Program-made: the position numbers and the translations under genes | Shown: positions 52,606 through 62,349 of the stretch, piece after piece | Layout of the letters: each line of letters opens with the position of its first letter | Position numbering within the stretch: position 1 is the stretch's first letter | The notes under the pieces: generated by a model | The model's input: the letters and a program-made list of their open reading frames with translations, nothing else | Told to the model about the DNA's origin: nothing | The model's database searches: none | NCBI RefSeq assembly: GCF_009795715.1 | Contig: NZ_WTCR01000002.1 | Span: forward strand, 372,001 to 436,000 | Direction of reading: 5' to 3' | DNA length: 64,000 nucleotides | DNA from: Labilibaculum euxinicum | GTDB lineage: Bacteria; Bacteroidota; Bacteroidia; Bacteroidales; Marinifilaceae

Positions 52606-53788
52606 ACTTGAGAAAAAATTAATAAAAGTAATCGATAAATATGGTGATTATGGATTTGTAGGATTTTATGCTGTCGATCAGTTAAAGAATGAATTGGAGC
52701 ACTTTGTGTTTTCGTGCCGAATAATCAATCTGGGGATTGAGCAGTTCGTTTATTCTTCATTGAATTTTCCTAAAATTAATATTGTTCCTGATGTGGCCAT
52801 TCCTCTAAATTTATCCAAACCCGATTGGGTTTCTGTGATTGATAAAGCCCGAGTAAGCACTCACCTATCTGAAAGTAAGAATGATATATCGAAATGCAAA
52901 ATATTGTTTAAAGGCGAGTGCGACTTATTTCAGATGCTTTTTTATCTTCAGGACTATGATTGCAACGTAATAAGAGAATCGAATTATACCGGGAAAAATA
53001 ATTTTATCATAAACAGGGAACATACTCAAATGCTGATTGACAGCCGAGAAATGTCAAAAGAACAAGTTAACTATTTGGTGAAAAAACTACCGTTTATTGA
53101 TTGTAAATCTTATCGTTCCAGTGTTTTCACTGATACATACAACGTTTTTGTTTATAGCCTGATAATGGATTTTACGCAGGAGATGTATGAACACAAAAAA
53201 TTGGATTTAAAAATTCCGTTTGGTGGAAATAACATTAATATCACAAATCAGAACAATTGGGCTAAATTTATAAAAAACTGCAGGGAAAGAAATCATATTG
53301 GGATAAGTAAAGAATTCCTTCAATTCTTTACTGAGAATTTTGTGCATAGAGGTAAAATATCAATTAACGATTTTAGAAGAAACCTTTCAAGTATTCGCGC
53401 CGGAATTCCTTTACATATTCCAATTATTTTCATGAATGGATCAGAAGTTGAATTTTCGGCAGAATGGGAAAGTTATGATATAGAGCGGAGCCGGATAATG
53501 AATCTTGCTTTGGATCAATTTATAGAACAAACTCCCAATTGTTACCTTCTTGATATACGAAAGTTTGTATACTCGCCGGAGCATGTAACCTATGGAATGA
53601 ATCGTTATAAAAGGAGATGCTACAAAGAAATTGCCAATGATTTAATTGGAATATTGCAAAGTTTCGATACAATTCAAATTACAAAGAAATGGATTACTCT
53701 TACTCTGGTTATTGACTTGGTAAAGCCATTATACCGGTGGATAAGAAGACGTTTTTTAAGGTTAAAACGTTTTCTAAAATTTAAATAA
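52565..53788 (+). CDS. FkbH-like protein, C-terminal part of a split gene
   Basis: The frame lacks an ATG near its beginning (the first possible start is TTG 52565) and begins in mid-family: LDCKEVKSLI, then DKYGDYGFVGFYAV and FVFSCRIINLGIEQFV of the FkbH GNAT-like domain. About 230 further residues resemble an SGNH-like C-terminal domain (LHIPIIFMNGSEVEFSAEW, YSPEHVTYGMNRYKRRC). With the upstream part it would form one protein of about 610 residues. Basic tail (RWIRRRFLRLKRFLK). Last gene of the polysaccharide locus. Confidence 0.72.
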   Translation: MDCKEVKSLIENHKLEKKLIKVIDKYGDYGFVGFYAVDQLKNELEHFVFSCRIINLGIEQFVYSSLNFPKINIVPDVAIPLNLSKPDWVSVIDKARVSTHLSESKNDISKCKILFKGECDLFQMLFYLQDYDCNVIRESNYTGKNNFIINREHTQMLIDSREMSKEQVNYLVKKLPFIDCKSYRSSVFTDTYNVFVYSLIMDFTQEMYEHKKLDLKIPFGGNNINITNQNNWAKFIKNCRERNHIGISKEFLQFFTENFVHRGKISINDFRRNLSSIRAGIPLHIPIIFMNGSEVEFSAEWESYDIERSRIMNLALDQFIEQTPNCYLLDIRKFVYSPEHVTYGMNRYKRRCYKEIANDLIGILQSFDTIQITKKWITLTLVIDLVKPLYRWIRRRFLRLKRFLKFK

Positions 53789-53968
53789 GCTTGGTTTGCT
53801 TTGTAATGAGTAATGAAGAAGAAACAGGAGTCATATTTATTTTGTGAACACTTCAATAAGAGAAAATATATCTGATTAAAAACTCTAAAAAGAATTTAGA
53901 ATAATTCACCTTTACTTTGTGTGCAAATGATTATTTTTACTCAACTATTAACCACAAAGAGAAAGTAA

Positions 53969-55675
53969 ATGCCACAAAATAATATTGCCACACCCGAATA
54001 TTTTATTTGGGAGACTCACGGAATACACACCGGAACAGGTAACGATCATGTGAAACATGGAGTTGACGAATTGGATAAAATTACTGAATTAGCCATCGCA
54101 AAAGGTCATCCAAATATTGCATTTATAATACACACGCCACGTTTAACCAGATACAGGTATGCTGCAGAGAAACGGTTGGGAGTTAAGTTTATAAGGGGTG
54201 ATAATGCCTATTTTAATTATCCAAATCAGATTGAACAGCTAAAGTTGAAATATGGGAATCGAATTAATATTCGTTTTGGGATTGAACTGGAATGGTTAGG
54301 ACCTGATTTGGGAATGCAATGGAACCGTTCGAAAATTTTTCAGGCACAAGATGCTGATTTTGTGATAGGTTCATTACATTTTTCCCGGGAAGGAATTCCA
54401 TATGATGGTTCGATAGAGGAAACTGAAGAACTGATTAAACTGAGAGGTGGATTGGAAAATTATTGGGGTGGATACATCGAAGAATTGATTGAGATGGTTG
54501 ATTCTACCTGGGAAATGATTCAGGTTGTTGGTCATATAGATTTACCAAAATTGTTTGCCCCGATTCCTCAACCTCTGCTGGAGTTAGATACCTCAGATCA
54601 TTTTCTGGCACGTAGAATGCGGTTTTTACTGGAAATGATCAGCGAATATAATCTTGCATTGGATGTAAATCTGGCTGGAATAAATAAAGGTTGTGGAATT
54701 TATCCTGATATCTCAATTTTGAAGAGAGCAAAGCAACTTGATATCCCAATTGCATTAGGTACTGATACTCATACATTGCAAAATTTAGGTAATCATCACG
54801 AAACAGGTATCCATTATGCTCATGATGCCGGGTACAAGCATTATCTGAGTTTTTCGAAGTGCATTCCTGAGAAAAGACCTTTGCGGAATCAGGCTTTTAA
54901 GGAGGAAGAATACAAGGTGATGAACTTGGGAATTGAGATGTTAAATCTTCGTTTTGAGGATAGCAAGCAACGACGAATTCCAAAATTTTCTTTCGGAGGA
55001 ACTTTTAGAACATTCTTGGAACATCATAAAAATTCGACTTCTTTGGGCGAATTTGAAGCGATACGTATACGAAAAGGAAATAAATCCATCACTATAAGCA
55101 ATACTATTCCTCAAAATCAAAAGGAGAAGGTAAAAGGATTGTTCTCACATCATAAAGATAAACCGGGTGTGTTGTCGATGATATTTAATGCTTTGGCATC
55201 GGAGGAGATCAATGTTGAAACGGCATACTTAAATTCCAATAATGATGGCACTGCAACGGCTTTTTTAACCCTTTCGGGAGATGATGATTCTGTTCATGAA
55301 GCTGTTGAGTTTGTGAAAGGAACAGGGGGAGATAGTTTTATCGAAATTAGGGTAGGAGATATACTGGAAATGCAGCAATTGGATAAAAATAAGAATTATT
55401 TGCTGGAAGTTGACGGAGTGAATTTACCCATTGCAATCAGTAAACAAATGATTCTTTCTATCCATAACAATACTGCAGGAATCTTGCTAATTTTGCTTTC
55501 GGCATTGGCTTCCCAAAATATCAATGTAATAGATTTAAAACTGGGACAAAGAGGACAAAAAGGGTATGCGATACTAGGTATTGAGGGCAATGCTCAATTG
55601 GCCGGAAATATTTTGGGTAAGCTGGGACCTCAGTTTTTTGAAACGACACTTTTATCTTTAAACGGTGTTGAATAG
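53969..55675 (+). CDS. PHP phosphoesterase fused to two ACT domains
   Basis: 568 residues, soluble. Residues about 10-300 form a PHP domain of the histidinol-phosphatase type: ETHGIHTGTGND, FIIHTPRLTRYRY, GIELEWLGPD, VIGSLHFSREG, VVGHIDLPKLF and GTDTHTLQNLG supply metal ligands. Two ACT domains follow at about 388-455 (HKDKPGVLSMIFNALASEEI) and 493-560 (HNNTAGILLILLSALASQNI), the second resembling the serine-binding ACT of SerA. This points to an amino-acid-regulated phosphatase. Substrate unknown; no his operon gene is nearby. A GAGAAAG site precedes the ATG. Confidence 0.8.
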   Translation: MPQNNIATPEYFIWETHGIHTGTGNDHVKHGVDELDKITELAIAKGHPNIAFIIHTPRLTRYRYAAEKRLGVKFIRGDNAYFNYPNQIEQLKLKYGNRINIRFGIELEWLGPDLGMQWNRSKIFQAQDADFVIGSLHFSREGIPYDGSIEETEELIKLRGGLENYWGGYIEELIEMVDSTWEMIQVVGHIDLPKLFAPIPQPLLELDTSDHFLARRMRFLLEMISEYNLALDVNLAGINKGCGIYPDISILKRAKQLDIPIALGTDTHTLQNLGNHHETGIHYAHDAGYKHYLSFSKCIPEKRPLRNQAFKEEEYKVMNLGIEMLNLRFEDSKQRRIPKFSFGGTFRTFLEHHKNSTSLGEFEAIRIRKGNKSITISNTIPQNQKEKVKGLFSHHKDKPGVLSMIFNALASEEINVETAYLNSNNDGTATAFLTLSGDDDSVHEAVEFVKGTGGDSFIEIRVGDILEMQQLDKNKNYLLEVDGVNLPIAISKQMILSIHNNTAGILLILLSALASQNINVIDLKLGQRGQKGYAILGIEGNAQLAGNILGKLGPQFFETTLLSLNGVE

Positions 55676-55695
55676 TAAATTTTAATCGATATAAG

Positions 55696-56202
55696 TTGAA
55701 TAACAGTACATCCGATTCATACGAATCCATTTTGAATATTATTGAGTTTTATAGAATTCAACCAAGAATTCAAGACCTTCAAATAGAGAAAATAGAGGAG
55801 TACTTGATTCTTATGAGCGCTCATTACATAGAGTCAATAAGAGAGATTGATGATTGCATCGGCTTAAGCGAACCTGCTTGTTTAGAAGATATCATTGATG
55901 TTTTAAATTCTTACTTAAGTAAGGTGGGAGAAGAATTAGAAAAGATTTTCCCTGAAGATATAAATGTGTTTGTACCTGTTAATATACATTCTAATGCCGG
56001 AATAATTGAGATTCAGGCATTGGAATTGTACCGTAACTTTAACGGAGGTGAAAGTAATTTGTATCAAATAAAAGAGACTCTTGATTGTTTGGAAAACAAT
56101 ATTTACGAAGAAGATTTTGCTGAGAAGCTAGCCTTACTGACAAAAGATTTACTGTTCAAAATTAATTCGAACCTAATCGTTAGGGTTGATGATTTATTAT
56201 GA
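55696..56202 (+). CDS. hypothetical acidic protein
   Basis: 168 residues if started at TTG 55696, 129 if at ATG 55813. Not recognised. Strongly acidic and helical, no signal peptide or membrane segment. 20 bp separate it from the PHP-ACT gene, so it is probably in the same transcript and may serve that protein. It is convergent with the small monooxygenase-fold gene that ends at 56212. Confidence 0.55.
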   Translation: MNNSTSDSYESILNIIEFYRIQPRIQDLQIEKIEEYLILMSAHYIESIREIDDCIGLSEPACLEDIIDVLNSYLSKVGEELEKIFPEDINVFVPVNIHSNAGIIEIQALELYRNFNGGESNLYQIKETLDCLENNIYEEDFAEKLALLTKDLLFKINSNLIVRVDDLL

Positions 56203-56211
56203 AGTTGCTTA

Positions 56212-56484
56212 TCAAACAGCTTTTGGTGGGAGAAAGTGAATTGCCACCGGTTCTTCCTCTCCTAACTCTTTAATCATTTCAAATGATTGCGATTGAAGAA
56301 ATTCAAGAGCACTTTCTTCATTTTTCCATTGAGAAAGAATAATATGCTCGTTTTGTTTTCCATTAGCTTGGTATATTTCGCACGAAAGTTCGCCTCCAAC
56401 TTTACGGTATTCCTGAAATTGGTCAAAAGAATTTTTCCAGCTAACGTAATTTTTTATAGACTGCTTTATTAGTAAATATATCAT
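56212..56484 (-). CDS. small antibiotic-biosynthesis-monooxygenase-fold protein
   Basis: 90 residues. The pattern IYLLIKQSIKNYVSWKNSFD ... HIILSQWKNEESALEFLQS with a strand-helix-strand-strand-helix order fits the dimeric ferredoxin-like ABM/quinol-monooxygenase fold. Such small proteins act as oxygenases, stress proteins or ligand binders. Substrate cannot be inferred. Confidence 0.6.
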   Translation of the reverse strand: MIYLLIKQSIKNYVSWKNSFDQFQEYRKVGGELSCEIYQANGKQNEHIILSQWKNEESALEFLQSQSFEMIKELGEEEPVAIHFLPPKAV

Positions 56485-56728
56485 TATGTGTGGATATGTT
56501 GTTAATTCTAAATTAAATAAAAAGAATAAACAAGCTTACAATTAATTGATTACAGGTTGAAAATACAGGGTGATTATATCTTTTTTTAATATAAATAGTA
56601 AGTGCACCTCTTAGTTGATTAGTTAAAATTAAACAAATTGATTTTTTTTAAGAAAATTCATTCCACTTATCAATTAAATTAATTGACGAATGATTTAAAA
56701 TGCAGCTGAAACATTACAATCAGACAAT

Positions 56729-57562
56729 CTAGATTAATGCATCAATTGGGTTTGAGAATTTAAATTTATAATTGGTATTTTCCAATTTAGCAGAGCTGAT
56801 AATTTTATACGGGCTTTGGTTCGAGACAAATTTTGGTGATTCAAAACCTCCTTTTTTTGCTGCCTCCTCATAAAATTCCTTGCGACTAGGATGTTTGGGA
56901 CAACAAGCATTGTAAATTTCTCCCCATAAATTATTTTCTATCAAATGCGATATGATGTTAATGCAATCATCCTGATGGATTAAATTAACAGGAGTGTCAC
57001 CTTCAACAGCATTTTTCATTTTTGAAAAAAAACGTCCAGGTTTACGATCATAGCCAATTAAACCTCCAAATCGGATGATACTGGTTTGAAAATTTTGTTG
57101 TGAAAGAAGCATCTTCTCAACAATACGTAAGGCTTTGCCACTATTCTTTTCCGGAATTTGGTTATCTTCTTCAGTAACAAGTCTGTTTAAATTTGCATAT
57201 ACCGATGTTGAACTAATGAAAATCACCTTTTTTACAGAGGAAAGATTCAACTGTTCAATTAATGCTTTAAATTGTTTAGGGTGAAATTCTTCAATATCTT
57301 CTCTTCTCTTGGGTGGAAAATTGACAATCAATATTTCAGAATTAAAAAAATCAGCATCAAAATCAGCATTTATTTCAGGATCAAAGAATATCAGATATGG
57401 AGTTATTCCATCTTGCGCCAAGCGGGATATTTTCTCAGGAGTTGGAGTAGAGCCTTTTACAGAGCAGGCATTTTTCATTAAAAATTTTGCCAGTGGTAGG
57501 CCTAACCAACCGCATCCTAGAATACTTATGGTTTTTTCTTGTTTATAAAGCGTTTTATTCAT
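56729..57562 (-). CDS. NAD(P)-binding epimerase-like protein (YeeZ-like SDR)
   Basis: 277 residues from ATG 57562 (MNKTLYKQEKTISILGCGWL); an upstream in-frame ATG is less likely because it adds a non-conserved AT-rich leader. Rossmann motif ILGCGWLGLPLAKFL, then KKVIFISSTSVYANL (Ser/Tyr active-site region), IIRFGGLIGYDRKPG and NACCPKHPSRKEFY. This matches the YeeZ/extended atypical SDR group of unclear substrate. Divergent from hemA. Confidence 0.82.
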   Translation of the reverse strand: MNKTLYKQEKTISILGCGWLGLPLAKFLMKNACSVKGSTPTPEKISRLAQDGITPYLIFFDPEINADFDADFFNSEILIVNFPPKRREDIEEFHPKQFKALIEQLNLSSVKKVIFISSTSVYANLNRLVTEEDNQIPEKNSGKALRIVEKMLLSQQNFQTSIIRFGGLIGYDRKPGRFFSKMKNAVEGDTPVNLIHQDDCINIISHLIENNLWGEIYNACCPKHPSRKEFYEEAAKKGGFESPKFVSNQSPYKIISSAKLENTNYKFKFSNPIDALI

Positions 57563-57777
57563 GTGTTTGTATCTAAATATATCGGTGTTCAAATTTAAAT
57601 TTAATTTGAACAATTAAATATTTTTGAAATATATAATTATGAATATGAAGCTAATTATTTTGGTATTTAAGATATTAAAATCCTTTTAGCGCCTATGAGC
57701 TTTCCATAATGGACAAAGTGCTAAGTAGAATAAGGGTAAAGGATTTGAAAACACAAGGATTTTTAAATAATTACTTT

Positions 57778-57785
57778 TATATTTG
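57778..57785 (+). promoter_or_regulatory. candidate -7 box of hemA
   Basis: TATATTTG fits the TAnnTTTG consensus of Bacteroidota promoters, 62 bp before the hemA ATG. No good -33 TTTG at the right distance was found. Confidence 0.4.
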
Positions 57786-57847
57786 ACACAGCATACACAG
57801 ACTTTCATTTATGAATTTTTGGTAGGTTTCAAAATAAATTTCGTTTT

Positions 57848-59101
57848 ATGTCGTCACAAATACGAGAAAATTTACAGAAATTATTTGTTTTAGGAATTAG
57901 TTATAAGAAAACAGCTCTTGATGTTAGGGGGAAATTTTCATTTACTGCAGAACAGCAGGAAAATTTACTGAAAGAGGCAAAAGAAAATCAAATCGATGGA
58001 TTCGTAGTTCTTTCTACTTGTAATCGTACTGAAATCTATGCTCACACAAGCCAATCGGAGTTTATTACTGATTTATTCTTAAAATACAGCGAAGGCAATC
58101 GGGAGGATTTTGATTCTCATGGTTATACTTTGTTTGGTAATGATTGTATTCACCACTTATATAGGGTTACTTCAGGATTAGATTCTCAGATTATTGGGGA
58201 TTTTCAAATTGTTGGACAAGTCAAAAATGCCGTTCAGTTAGCAGAAGAAATGGGTATGGTGAATCCATTTTTAAATCGCTTGTTTTCATTTGCCTTTCAG
58301 GCAAGTAAAAAAATAAAAACAAATACCGAAATAAGTAAAGGAGCCGCTTCTGTTTCTCATGCAGCAGTTCAGTATATTAAGGATAAGGTTTCAACTTTGG
58401 AATCGTGCAGTTTTTTGTTGTACGGAACCGGCGATATAGGGAAGGATACTTGTGGTAACTTATTGAAGCACATGAATAACCGCTCGTTGACTTTAATAAA
58501 CAGAACTGAGGCCAAAGCTGAGGCACTTGCGGACAAATTTAATGTAAAGTACCAATCTGTTAGTAAATTAATTGAAGAGGTAGAAAAGGCTGAGGTTATC
58601 ATAGTAGCTACCGGAGCTCCGCAACCTACCTTGTTACCGGAACATTTTAATGGGAGTGATCAATGCAAATTGATTTTGGATCTTTCTGTTCCTAGAAATG
58701 TTCATCCTGAAATAGATAAGTTAGATCACGTTTTGGTGATTACTGTTGATGAACTATCGAAACATATCTCAGATGCCATTCAGCAAAGAAAAGATTGCAT
58801 TCCGCAGGCAGAAGGTATAATTTATGGATCGATAAGTGAATTTTACAGTTGGCTTGAGGTGAAATACTTGTCTCCTGTAATTATTGCTTTAAAAGAGAAT
58901 TTACAGAAAGTTCAACGGAAAGAGTTGGATTATCACAAAAATAAATTGACTGATGATGAACTGAAAAAAGTGGAGCACATCACCAGTAACATTGTGAATA
59001 AGATTGCCAGAGCATGTATCAATCACTTAAAAGATCATCACAAAAAACAATCCAGTCCAATGGAAACAATAGATATGATTTTTAAAGATTTGGATTCGTA
59101 A
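57848..59101 (+). CDS. hemA: glutamyl-tRNA reductase
   Basis: 417 residues, the usual length. Catalytic cysteine in VVLSTCNRTEIY, the HLYRVTSGLDSQIIGDFQIV segment, the NADPH domain (LLYGTGDIGKDTC, LTLINRTEAKAEAL) and the C-terminal dimerisation helices. It reduces glutamyl-tRNA(Glu) to glutamate-1-semialdehyde, the first step of C5-pathway tetrapyrrole synthesis. First of a plus-strand run hemA-hemC-hemB-hemE; the aminomutase hemL and hemD are not in the window. Confidence 0.95.
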   Translation: MSSQIRENLQKLFVLGISYKKTALDVRGKFSFTAEQQENLLKEAKENQIDGFVVLSTCNRTEIYAHTSQSEFITDLFLKYSEGNREDFDSHGYTLFGNDCIHHLYRVTSGLDSQIIGDFQIVGQVKNAVQLAEEMGMVNPFLNRLFSFAFQASKKIKTNTEISKGAASVSHAAVQYIKDKVSTLESCSFLLYGTGDIGKDTCGNLLKHMNNRSLTLINRTEAKAEALADKFNVKYQSVSKLIEEVEKAEVIIVATGAPQPTLLPEHFNGSDQCKLILDLSVPRNVHPEIDKLDHVLVITVDELSKHISDAIQQRKDCIPQAEGIIYGSISEFYSWLEVKYLSPVIIALKENLQKVQRKELDYHKNKLTDDELKKVEHITSNIVNKIARACINHLKDHHKKQSSPMETIDMIFKDLDS

Positions 59102-59120
59102 AGCTTTGCAGGCTTTCGAT

Positions 59121-59157
59121 AAAAAGCTATATAAACCTTGTTTTATATGGCTTTTTT
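59121..59157 (+). terminator. terminator after hemA
   Basis: AAAAAGCTATATAAA pairs with TTTATATGGCTTTTT (one G-U), loop about 6 nt, then more T residues. It suggests hemA is at least partly separate from hemC. Confidence 0.7.
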
Positions 59158-59203
59158 ATTTTAGCTAATATTAAATTTATAAACTTCCTGAAAACATAAG
59201 ACT

Positions 59204-60130
59204 ATGATTTCTAAAATGAAAATAGTTGTTGCCACCCGTCCTAGCTTGCTTGCTTACACGCAAACCATGCAAACTGTGGAATTACTGAAAAATGCCAATC
59301 CTGAAATTGAATTCGAAGTGAAAAAGTTTAGCACTCAGGGTGATAGGGTGTTAAATCGTTCTTTAACAGAGTTTGGTGGTACTGGTGTGTTTGTAAAGGA
59401 GTTGGAACATGCTTTGTTGGAAAATGAAGCTGATATTGCAATTCATAGTTTAAAAGATGTTCCGAGCGCACACCCTAAGGGTTTGCAATTGGCAGCTTTT
59501 CCCGAACGTGAAGATGCACGTGATGTTTTTTTGACCCGTAACGGAAGTTCCATCGAAGATATGCCGGAAGGATTTGTATTAGGAACCGGAAGTCCAAGAA
59601 GAAGGGTTCAATTTGCTAATCTCCGTAAGGATATCGAGTTTAAAGAAATCAGAGGAAACATTGATAGTCGTTTTCAAAAACTAATGGATGGTGAATACGA
59701 TGCAATTATTTTGGCTGCTGCGGGTTTAAACCGTATGAGTAAAGAATATGATGAGAATTTGCTCCTGGATATTGATTTATGCATTCCTGCTATTGGACAA
59801 GGTGCTATTGCAATTGAGTGCAGAAGTAACGATCCTGAAACCATTGCAATACTTCAAAAAGTGAATCATCGCGATACCGAAATTGCAGTTAAGGCCGAAC
59901 GGGCATTTATGGCCGAAATAGAAGGGGGATGTAAATTTCCTTTGGCTGCACATGCCGTTGTTTCGGACAATATTTTGAATATGGTTGCTATTGTAGGTGA
60001 TTTAAAAACGAACCAGTTCATTGCAGAAGGAATTGAAGTTCCTGTAGAAGAATCGATTGAGAATGCGAAAGAATTAGCCATTAAGATGAAATCAATTTGT
60101 AAAGAAAAAGGAATAAATTTCTATCTTTAA
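59204..60130 (+). CDS. hemC: porphobilinogen deaminase (hydroxymethylbilane synthase)
   Basis: 308 residues. Markers: VATRPSLLAYTQT, STQGDRVLNRSL, FVKELEHALLENEADIAIHS, GTGSPRRRVQF, IRGNIDSRFQKL, and the dipyrromethane-cofactor cysteine in EIEGGCKFPLAAH. It joins four porphobilinogen molecules into hydroxymethylbilane. A second ATG at 59216 (MKIVVATRPS) could be used. Confidence 0.95.
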   Translation: MISKMKIVVATRPSLLAYTQTMQTVELLKNANPEIEFEVKKFSTQGDRVLNRSLTEFGGTGVFVKELEHALLENEADIAIHSLKDVPSAHPKGLQLAAFPEREDARDVFLTRNGSSIEDMPEGFVLGTGSPRRRVQFANLRKDIEFKEIRGNIDSRFQKLMDGEYDAIILAAAGLNRMSKEYDENLLLDIDLCIPAIGQGAIAIECRSNDPETIAILQKVNHRDTEIAVKAERAFMAEIEGGCKFPLAAHAVVSDNILNMVAIVGDLKTNQFIAEGIEVPVEESIENAKELAIKMKSICKEKGINFYL

Positions 60131-60211
60131 TTTTTGGTGATAATTTATCAAAAGGATTGATATACTTAAATTGACAACTAATTTATACACAAATACAAAA
60201 AATACAACATT

Positions 60212-61204
60212 ATGAGTTTAAGACCTCTTTTCCCAGAGACACGATTAAGAAGATTGCGTTATAGCAAAGTAGTTCGTAACATGGTTGCAGAAACATCTCT
60301 TTCTGTTGATAATTTAATCATGCCCCTTTTTGTTTGTCCGGGAGAAAATGTTCAAAATCCGATTAAAAGTATGCCGGGAAACAATCAGTTATCGGTAGAC
60401 ATGTTAGTGAAAAAGTGTGGCGAATTATTGGAGTCAGGCGTAAAATCAGTATTGCTTTTTGGTATTCCTGAGTCGAAAGATGAAGATGGAACTGTTGCAA
60501 CTCACGAGCATGGTATTGTACAAAAAGCTACCCGTGCCATTAAGGAAACTTACCCTGAAATGTATATCATCGCTGATATCTGTAACTGTGAATACACAAC
60601 TCACGGTCATTGCGGAACTATTGTTGATGGTGATGTTGATAATGACCAGACATTGGTGACATTGGCCGCACAAGCTGTTTCTTTGGCTGAAGCTGGAGTT
60701 GATATGGTGGCGCCAAGTGATATGATGGATGGAAGAATTGGATACATGAGAAAAGCTTTGGATGAGAATTGTTTCGAGAAAATGCCCATTATGGCTTATT
60801 CTGCAAAATATGCATCTGGATTTTATGGTCCGTTTAGAGATGCGGCTGATAGCGCACCTAAATTTGGAGATAGATCTACCTACCAAATGGATCCTAGAAA
60901 TAGCGATGAAGCCATTCGTGAAGTTGAGATGGATATTGCTGAAGGAGCTGATATTGTAATGGTAAAGCCTGCTATGAGTTATCTTGATGTGATTTACAGA
61001 GTAAAAAATGAATTTAATATTCCTGTGGCGGCTTATAATGTAAGTGGTGAGTTCTCTATGGTGAAAGCTGCAGAAGCTAACGATTGGATTGATGGCAAGC
61101 GTGTAATGATGGAAATTATGACTTCAATCAGAAGAGCCGGAGCTGATATTATTATAACTTATCACGCTAAAGAGGTTGCTGATATTTTAAATGGCAGGAT
61201 GTAA
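60212..61204 (+). CDS. hemB: delta-aminolevulinic acid dehydratase (porphobilinogen synthase)
   Basis: 330 residues. Zinc-type cysteine cluster ADICNCEYTTHGHCG, Schiff-base lysines in MAYSAKYASGFYG and IVMVKPAMSYLDV, substrate-binding YQMDPRNSDEA. It condenses two 5-aminolevulinate molecules to porphobilinogen. Cytosolic homo-octamer. Lies between hemC and hemE. Confidence 0.96.
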   Translation: MSLRPLFPETRLRRLRYSKVVRNMVAETSLSVDNLIMPLFVCPGENVQNPIKSMPGNNQLSVDMLVKKCGELLESGVKSVLLFGIPESKDEDGTVATHEHGIVQKATRAIKETYPEMYIIADICNCEYTTHGHCGTIVDGDVDNDQTLVTLAAQAVSLAEAGVDMVAPSDMMDGRIGYMRKALDENCFEKMPIMAYSAKYASGFYGPFRDAADSAPKFGDRSTYQMDPRNSDEAIREVEMDIAEGADIVMVKPAMSYLDVIYRVKNEFNIPVAAYNVSGEFSMVKAAEANDWIDGKRVMMEIMTSIRRAGADIIITYHAKEVADILNGRM

Positions 61205-61293
61205 ATTACCAGCGGGTATTTATTTTTAATCGATGGCAGATTTTTTACGTTTACTATTCTAATTACTATTAACAATTTACCGATTACCAGCAT

Positions 61294-62325
61294 ATGAGTC
61301 AATCAATTTTTTTAGATACAATTAACGGAATTAAGAGAGAGAGACCACCAGTATGGTTCATGCGTCAGGCGGGCAGGGTACTTCCTTCCTACATGAAACT
61401 GCGTGAGAAATATGGTTTTAAAGAAATGATGGAGAATCCGGAATTGGCGGCTCAGGTTACTTTATTACCAATTCATGATTTGGGAGTTGATGCTGCTATT
61501 TTGTTTTCTGATATTTTGGTGATTCCGGAAGCTTTAGGAATGGAATTGAGTTTTGAAGGAAAGGGGCCTAGTTTTGCAACAGCCTTAAAAGATGTTTCGG
61601 ATCCTCTGTCATTTTTATCCGGCAAGCCTGAAAAACTTGAGCATATTTATAAAGCGATTGACCGTATTTTAGAAACCAAGCCAAACGAGATTCCATTAAT
61701 TGGATTTTGTGGCGGTCCTTTAACTACTTTGTGTTATATGTATCAAGGTTTCAGTCGAAATCAGAATTTCCCTGATTTTGTTCCTGCGATCTATCGTGAT
61801 AAAGCACTTATGAAAAAGGTGGTTGCTAAAATTACAGAGATGAGTATTCACTATGCATTAAAGCAAGTTGAACATGGTGTTAAGGCATTTCAATTATTTG
61901 AAACTCACGCTGGATTGATTCCTGTTGAATTGTATAAAGAGGTTTTCTTACCATCCGTTAAGGCTGTTTTAGGTGCAGTTCGTGAAAAAGGAGTGAAGAC
62001 CATTTACCTGCCAAAAGGATTGGGAACTGGTATCAATATGGTGAACTACGATTTGTGCGATTGTGTAAGTGTTGATTGGCAAATGCCATTGCATGAGGTG
62101 AGAGGAATTGTTGGCGAAGAGATGATTCTGCAAGGGAACTTCGATCCTCGTATATTGGAGGCTACACCACAAGCTATCGATCAGGAATTTGAATACTTCC
62201 TGAATTATGGACGAAAAGATCACAAATGGATCTTCAATTTGGGACACGGGCTATTGCCTTCAATACCGGTTGAGAATGTGGAATATCTTGTGAAAAAGGT
62301 GAAAGAATCTGATTGGGGAAGATAA
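61294..62325 (+). CDS. hemE: uroporphyrinogen III decarboxylase
   Basis: 343 residues. N-terminal PPVWFMRQAGRVLPSYMKLR (the conserved RQAGR loop), ILFSDILVIPEALGM with the catalytic Asp, LIGFCGGPLTTLCYM and the C-terminal FNLGHGLLPSIPVENV. It removes four acetate carboxyls to give coproporphyrinogen III, committing the pathway to heme rather than only siroheme or corrinoids. Confidence 0.96.
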   Translation: MSQSIFLDTINGIKRERPPVWFMRQAGRVLPSYMKLREKYGFKEMMENPELAAQVTLLPIHDLGVDAAILFSDILVIPEALGMELSFEGKGPSFATALKDVSDPLSFLSGKPEKLEHIYKAIDRILETKPNEIPLIGFCGGPLTTLCYMYQGFSRNQNFPDFVPAIYRDKALMKKVVAKITEMSIHYALKQVEHGVKAFQLFETHAGLIPVELYKEVFLPSVKAVLGAVREKGVKTIYLPKGLGTGINMVNYDLCDCVSVDWQMPLHEVRGIVGEEMILQGNFDPRILEATPQAIDQEFEYFLNYGRKDHKWIFNLGHGLLPSIPVENVEYLVKKVKESDWGR

Positions 62326-62349
62326 ACTCTCGAATGAAAATTATAGAAT

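Noticed and set aside
60446-60886. 146-codon minus-strand ORF
   Set aside because: Antisense to hemB, which is unmistakable; composition is that of an antisense shadow.
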